This document shows positions 6,782-11,023 of a stretch of DNA of 11,023 nucleotides, piece after piece (position 1 is the stretch's first letter; every line of letters begins with the position of its first letter). The notes under the pieces are model-generated. The model was not told where the DNA came from. It worked only from the letters and a program-made list of their open reading frames with translations, and ran no database searches. Made by a program: the position numbers and the translations under genes. This stretch comes from Lactifluus volemus (taxonomy: Eukaryota > Basidiomycota > Agaricomycetes > Russulales > Russulaceae): positions 1 to 11,023 of the forward strand of contig WTXI01000620.1 in NCBI GenBank assembly GCA_022376515.1, written 5' to 3'.

Positions 6782-9520
6782 TCAGTTACCCCTGTCCATG
6801 GACTCCCAGTCAATGTCATCCCAAAGCGCCTCACCTGCGTCGACGTCATCTGCGTCATACTCATCCCAAAGATGAGTAACGGGCCGCAACTCCGTGGCCT
6901 TGACAGGACAGTTCCTCCCATAGTACTGGTGGTCAGGGAAGACCCGGCACCTATAAACAGTGCAACGCGTATGGGGGTGGTGACAGTCATGGGAGTAGTG
7001 CCCTCTCTTCTGGCAATAGAGGCACTCCCTCCACAAAGGACAGTTCTCATACTTGTGGTCCACCCCGTCCTTGTTGCACTTGCCACAATAATATGACTTC
7101 TTCCCCTTCCTCTTGCGCTTGCCAGTGATTCTCAGAGGGCTGACTCCGGAATCACCACCAGACGGCCCCCCATGCGACGAAGACGCGACGACGAGTGGAC
7201 GTAGGCCGTCCCCATCTGCTGCACGTATCCCCTGGAGTTGATGAGCACCGTCACCTGCAGAAGGTTGGGCCCAGCTGAAGACCTTCCAGGGATCGTGAGG
7301 GGATTCGGATCGCAGCGCGTGGGGGTCTCCAGCGACATGACTTCTGGCTGGAACCTCATGTCCGCTGCTAGCGTCTCCAGGGCTTCCTGGATAGGCGAGA
7401 GTTGGGGAGGCGGCGTCGGGCCTGGGAGAGGAGATGGGGTCCTCGGATGGTACGAGGGACTGCGGCGAGGCTCTTGGCGAGGCGAGCGGGTGGTCCTCCT
7501 GTATGGTGGAGGCGCTGATCTGGGCTGGTTCTGCTGGGGTGTCCTCGGCAAGGGACGCCTCTGAGAGGGACCAGTCTCCCCCCTCACAGACCGCGAGGGA
7601 GTTGAACGACGAGTCGAGGAGTTGGAGGTAGTCATCCTCCGAGTTGGGGTACTGGAACGCAAGTTGTAAGGCATTACTTATGGAGGAGGAGGTAGTGGGG
7701 GTGATGATGGTGCGGATTCGTCTCTTCCTCTTCGCTTTTATCCTTCCTCCCCCTATCGCATTGGGGTTGCGCTGATAGAACTCCTTAATGAGCTCCGGAG
7801 CCTTCACATTGCCAGCGGGTTCCCAACTATCATGAGCGGGTGAATATCCCTTCCAACGAAGGAGATACTCAAGCTTTTCTGCTTTCCCTTTCTTGCGCGC
7901 ATCAATGATCTGTTCCACCTCATATTCTGGTTCGCCTTCCATCAGATCAGGTGGCGGTTCTGTGAAGTTGCGCCCATGTTCCTCCGTCTCCTTGTAAGGT
8001 GTTAACAAGGACGCGTGGAAGACATTGTGAATGCGCCAGTGTGGGGGAAGCTGGAGGCGGTACACCACCGGGGAAATGACGTCGATGATGGGGAATGGAC
8101 CATATCTTTTGGGTCCCAACTTTGCAGACGGATAGATTGTCTTTAGGTTTGTTCCTTCCAACAATACTTGTTGTCCTTTTTCGAATGGGTAGAAGTGCCT
8201 TTGACCCTTCTTTCTCTGGCGCCTTTTTAGCCACAGTTCCTGCGCTTTTCTGATAGCATCCTGGGCGCGCTCCCTAGCCTCCTTAAGCCACATCTGTCTT
8301 CGATGTAACGCTGGGATATTTGTGCTTTTTCCGGAGGGGTGGATGATTGGGTTTGCGCCCCACAAGAGCTCACAGGGAGCCTTCCCTGTGCTCGCATTTG
8401 GCCAGGAGTTGTGAACAAATTGGGCAAGAGGAAGAAGGTTTGCCCAGTCGTCTTGTTGGCTGCTTCCATAGATCCGCAAATACTGCTCCACCCACTGATT
8501 AGCGCGTTCTGATTGTCCATCAGTCTGCGGATGATAAGCAGAGCTGATGTTCTGTGTGATTCCTAGCAGTTCACACATCTGACGGGTGAAGTGTGCAGTA
8601 AAACGGGGATCTCTGTCCGAGATGACGTGGTGGGGGCAGCCAAAGAGAGGGAAGATGTGTTCCATGTAGAGCCGGGCCACTTCTTCTGCGTCAATTGTCT
8701 TCTGACAGGGCAAGAAGAAGGCTGCCTTCGAGCAATCGTGGTCTACTACGGTGAGGATCGAGTCATATCCCTTTGAGACTGGGAGATCGGTGATGAGGTC
8801 AAGGGAAATGGTCTGGAAAGGGATTGCCTTCGGTTCAACAGTGATCGGCATCAATGGTGGTTTAGGTTTCACAGTGTTGGGTTTCGTCATTTGGCAAGTT
8901 GCACATCCTTTGACGTAGTTCTGGACGAACTGCCGCATCGTCGGCCACCAGTAGTCCTCAGACACCTTCTGAAGCGTCGTGGCGATGCCTGGGTGCCCAG
9001 CCAAGGCATGGTCATGGTACTCATGTAAGATCTGTCGCTTCAGATCCTCCTGGTCCGCGACCACAGGTCTTCCTTGATGCACCCAGTGGTGATTTACTGA
9101 GTCCAGTGGGTAGGAGCGATGCAGCTCTGCGAAATAGCTCGGTGTGCGTGCTTGCCAATCCCAAACCTGTTGTTCGAGACTGCTGACCTCCGCTGCCCGC
9201 GCGAAGAGTTTGTCAGGCAGGACAAGGGTGTTTTCGTTGTCATGTTTCCCTTCGTCCACCCCTGGGGGTCTGGACAATGCGTCAGCCTTGTTCAGCTTGC
9301 CTGGGCGGTGCACCAGTTTGTAATTGTAGTCCGCAAGGTCACTGAGGTACCTTGCTACGCGTCGGTTGATTCTTTGGGGTTGCCGATAATATCGAAGATT
9401 ATTATGATCGGTGTGCACAATGGCAGTGAAGGGAGAGGAGAGAAACAGGTGTCTCCATCGTCGCAAACCCCGAATCACCGCCAAGAGCTCTCTATCATGG
9501 ACGTCATACCCTCTCTCAGC
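6782..9520 (-). CDS. Chromovirus pol, C-terminal half: RNase H, integrase, chromodomain, zinc tail
   Basis: An uninterrupted frame ending at TGA 6782-6784; residues are counted from the in-frame Met at 9484. The C-terminal RNase H includes VHTDHNNL (23-30) and HRPGKLNKADALSR (59-72). Integrase has a zinc site with His157 or His159, His164, Cys194 and Cys197. Its catalytic Asp229, Asp290 and Glu326 have 35 residues between the last two. A GPY/F-type module follows at about 450-470. The chromodomain at about 519-575 keeps aromatic positions in EYEVE, LLRWKGY and DSWEP, as in chromodomains that bind methylated histone H3. A further 325 residues then follow: a basic stretch, a Ser/Pro-rich acidic region, three Cys/His clusters at 800-815, 821-834 and 841-859, and an acidic end. 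This is the 3' part of a larger polyprotein, not a gene with its own start. Its frame joins the upstream part at an apparent one-base deletion near 9520. Confidence 0.88.
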   Translation of the reverse strand, partial: AERGYDVHDRELLAVIRGLRRWRHLFLSSPFTAIVHTDHNNLRYYRQPQRINRRVARYLSDLADYNYKLVHRPGKLNKADALSRPPGVDEGKHDNENTLVLPDKLFARAAEVSSLEQQVWDWQARTPSYFAELHRSYPLDSVNHHWVHQGRPVVADQEDLKRQILHEYHDHALAGHPGIATTLQKVSEDYWWPTMRQFVQNYVKGCATCQMTKPNTVKPKPPLMPITVEPKAIPFQTISLDLITDLPVSKGYDSILTVVDHDCSKAAFFLPCQKTIDAEEVARLYMEHIFPLFGCPHHVISDRDPRFTAHFTRQMCELLGITQNISSAYHPQTDGQSERANQWVEQYLRIYGSSQQDDWANLLPLAQFVHNSWPNASTGKAPCELLWGANPIIHPSGKSTNIPALHRRQMWLKEARERAQDAIRKAQELWLKRRQRKKGQRHFYPFEKGQQVLLEGTNLKTIYPSAKLGPKRYGPFPIIDVISPVVYRLQLPPHWRIHNVFHASLLTPYKETEEHGRNFTEPPPDLMEGEPEYEVEQIIDARKKGKAEKLEYLLRWKGYSPAHDSWEPAGNVKAPELIKEFYQRNPNAIGGGRIKAKRKRRIRTIITPTTSSSISNALQLAFQYPNSEDDYLQLLDSSFNSLAVCEGGDWSLSEASLAEDTPAEPAQISASTIQEDHPLASPRASPQSLVPSEDPISSPRPDAASPTLAYPGSPGDASSGHEVPARSHVAGDPHALRSESPHDPWKVFSWAQPSAGDGAHQLQGIRAADGDGLRPLVVASSSHGGPSGGDSGVSPLRITGKRKRKGKKSYYCGKCNKDGVDHKYENCPLWRECLYCQKRGHYSHDCHHPHTRCTVYRCRVFPDHQYYGRNCPVKATELRPVTHLWDEYDADDVDAGEALWDDIDWESMDRGN
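6908..7087 (-). other. Triple Cys/His zinc-knuckle-like region of pol tail
   Basis: Three consecutive clusters lie in the pol frame. The first is CX2CX6HX4C at 7040-7087, the second is a canonical CX2CX4HX4C knuckle (CLYCQKRGHYSHDC) at 6983-7024, and the third is C, C, H, C with looser spacing at 6908-6964. A basic run, GKRKRKGKK, precedes them. Such knuckles bind nucleic acid and normally sit in the nucleocapsid part of Gag, so placement after a chromodomain is unusual. Confidence 0.7.
7132..7674 (-). CDS. Overlapping 180-residue frame in the pol C-terminal tail
   Basis: A same-strand frame, offset from pol, from ATG at 7674 (MPYNLRSSTPTRR) to a stop at 7132. The product is rich in Arg, Ser and Pro at first, then looks globular, for example LSPIQEALETLAADMRF and LLQVTVLINSRGYVQQMG. 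My hand count of GC by codon position over 7141-7380 gives about 76% at this frame's third position, 50% at its second and 61% at its first. In flanking pol (7021-7140 and 7561-7680) the pol third position is the GC-rich one. This suggests that 7141-7380 was selected in this frame. It may be a separate third open reading frame, true overprinting, or pol sequence displaced by two old frameshifts. It ends 45 bases before the zinc clusters, which are read in the pol frame. I recognise no family. Confidence 0.35.
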   Translation of the reverse strand: MPYNLRSSTPTRRMTTSNSSTRRSTPSRSVRGETGPSQRRPLPRTPQQNQPRSAPPPYRRTTRSPRQEPRRSPSYHPRTPSPLPGPTPPPQLSPIQEALETLAADMRFQPEVMSLETPTRCDPNPLTIPGRSSAGPNLLQVTVLINSRGYVQQMGTAYVHSSSRLRRMGGRLVVIPESAL

Positions 9521-11023
9521 TTGTTCAACGTCTGGGAGTGGTAGCCCACTGGACAGAGCCTCTGTTTGTCATTTCGTTGGTAGAGGATGGCCCCAGTGGC
9601 ATACTGGGACGCGTCCACCTCCATCTCGAAGGGGCGGTCATAGTCAGGTCTCTGGAGGACAGGGTCGGACTCTATGATCTGGAGGAGTGCATCCAAGGCT
9701 TTGGTGCACTCATCCGTCCACTTGAATGGTCGTCCCTTCTTCAGTAAGGCAGTGAGTGGCGCCGCGAGGTGTGCAAAGTGGGGAATGAATGGTCTTGATA
9801 CCCCAACACACCAAGCGTGCTCCGGACCTCCTTCACTGAAGACAAGGTTCGAGGCCATTAAGATAGTCCTTTCCTCTTCGTGGGATCGATGCGGATGGTC
9901 CCGTGTTCCACACGGATGCCAAGGTAGTCAATGCTGGTCTGCTCAAACTTGCACTTCGACAGTTTGAGGAAGAAGGATTCTTGGCGGAACATCTCGAGGA
10001 TTTCTCGGACTATCCTTCTGTGTTCCTCCACGTCTCCTCCTGTGGCCACCAAGACATCGTCCATGTACACAAACACCTTCCCTGGGTAGCGGTTCATGAT
10101 CTTAGCAAAGACCCGATCCATGCAACACTGAAAGGTGGCTGGAGAGTTCTGGAGGCCGAAGAGCATCACCTTTGGTTGGTACAGGCCAAAGGGAGTCTTA
10201 AACGCAGCCTTCCATCGATCCTCAGGGCGAATCTGGATGTTATGATAGCCCCAACGAATGTCCAGTGCCGTGAAGAGGTGCGTCCGTGCAGCGCTTCCAG
10301 AATTTGCTCAATGCGAGGGATGGGGTACACATCTCGAATCGTCCAACTGTTCACTTCCCTATAGTCCTGGATGGGTCGGAGACTCCCATCTCTTTTCTTT
10401 ATAAAGAACCAAGGGGTCGACCAAGGAGAGTTGGACTTTTCGATGAATCCCCACTGCTCATTCTCTTTCAAGAACTTCTGGGTCGCTTCCTTCTCCTCCC
10501 TCGTGAGGGCATAGATTTTACAATTGATGGAAGCTGGGGCGTCCTCCTTCAAGACAATGGCGTGATCCTCTGGTCGTGAAGGTGGGAAACGATGGGATTT
10601 TTCTTCGTCAAAGACGTCCGCATAGTCTCGGTATTGGGGTGGTAGCACCTCGTGCTTTTCCCCACTGGCTACATGCTCTTGGTGCGCCTTTATGGCCCAT
10701 TCCTGGGCCACATTGGTGCGGTCAATGCGTGCTGGTTCCTTCTCCCTGTCCTTGTATATCTGACGAGGGCGCTGGAACTTCCTCCACTTGGTTTTGATCC
10801 GTACTCCTCCGTTCTGCACTTCTCCCTTGGTCCAATCGATGCGAGGATTGAACTCTGAGAGCCAGGGGTGCCCCAAGAGGACACGATCTTTGCCAAGATT
10901 GGTGACATAGAACCGCTGGAGAGTGTCTTTGTCCCCCACGACACAGCGAAGAACGCAATACTCCGTAAGTGTCCCAGCCTGGTTCTGGGTTCCATCCACA
11001 TTGTAGACGTAGCGGGGGTGAGG
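9521..11023 (-). pseudogene. Chromovirus pol, N-terminal half: protease, RT, RNase H (degenerate)
   Basis: The frame is open to the window edge, so the 5' end is missing. It begins in the C-terminal half of a retropepsin (LLGHPWLSEFNPRIDW); the catalytic Asp is outside. Reverse transcriptase follows with KKRDGSLRPIQDYREVN, PIPRIEQILEALHG and a YMDD catalytic box at 10056-10067. RNase H starts with FEMEVDASQYATGAILY. Four lesions are visible: apparent one-base deletions near 10277, near 9797 and near 9520, and a TAA at 9858-9860. On both sides of each lesion family-like sequence continues in another frame, so these are decay or sequencing errors, not domain boundaries. Three shifts in one half of pol with none in the other is uneven. 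Confidence 0.88.

Larger units (their letters stand above)
5809..11023 (-). mobile_element. Ty3/gypsy chromovirus, 3' part, minus strand
   Basis: The domain order protease, reverse transcriptase, RNase H, integrase, chromodomain, then polypurine tract and 3' LTR marks a Ty3/gypsy chromovirus. The 5' LTR, primer site, gag and protease active site are beyond the right edge. The element sits inside the copia reverse transcriptase gene in the opposite orientation. Three apparent one-base deletions and one nonsense codon in pol mean this copy is probably non-autonomous. Confidence 0.92.

Noticed and set aside
6757..7086. 109-residue minus-strand frame
   Set aside because: It lies out of frame over the zinc-cluster region, where codon-position GC clearly favours pol (about 75-85% GC at the pol third position).

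Overview
The window looks like a nest of LTR retrotransposons in a filamentous fungus, most likely an Agaricomycete (Basidiomycota). The evidence is an F-box gene of the type abundant in mushroom genomes, a 52-bp GT-AG intron, a Ty1/copia element and a Ty3/gypsy chromovirus with a chromodomain. The order is inferred from protein motifs, LTR ends and target-site duplications seen in the sequence; no database search was possible. Nothing looks prokaryotic.

Layout. Positions 1-218 hold nothing recognisable. An F-box gene starts near 219 and is cut at about 682 by a plus-strand Ty1/copia element. The copia part holds a probable 5' LTR (683-980) with a TATA box and a GT-AG intron, a 42-bp block that is the exact spliced version of that LTR segment (1002-1043), and an unexplained leader (1044-1742). 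One gag-pol frame follows from 1743 (capsid, CCHC knuckle, protease, integrase, reverse transcriptase), broken by two in-frame stops. The frame is split by a 936-bp solo LTR (4226-5161) flanked by the 5-bp duplication GCTAG. It is cut again at 5808, inside the Tyr codon of the expected reverse-transcriptase YVDD box.

The second cut is made by a minus-strand Ty3/gypsy chromovirus, which runs from its 3' LTR (5809-6744) through the right edge. The solo LTR and this 3' LTR are the same family and the same length, in opposite orientation, 647 bp apart. The chromovirus pol (6782-11023) encodes part of protease, reverse transcriptase, RNase H, integrase, a GPY/F module and a chromodomain. A 325-residue tail with three zinc-knuckle-like clusters follows. 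The protease-RNase H half has three apparent one-base deletions and one nonsense codon; the integrase half is open.

Inferred history: F-box gene, then copia insertion, then two independent chromovirus insertions into copia, one of which recombined to a solo LTR. The copia RNase H region and 3' LTR, the chromovirus gag and 5' LTR, and the rest of the F-box gene should lie to the right of the window. No host gene in the window looks intact. The points most worth checking are the spliced self-copy beside the copia LTR, the regular TGASTCA array in the chromovirus LTR, and the zinc-knuckle tail with a second overlapping frame.
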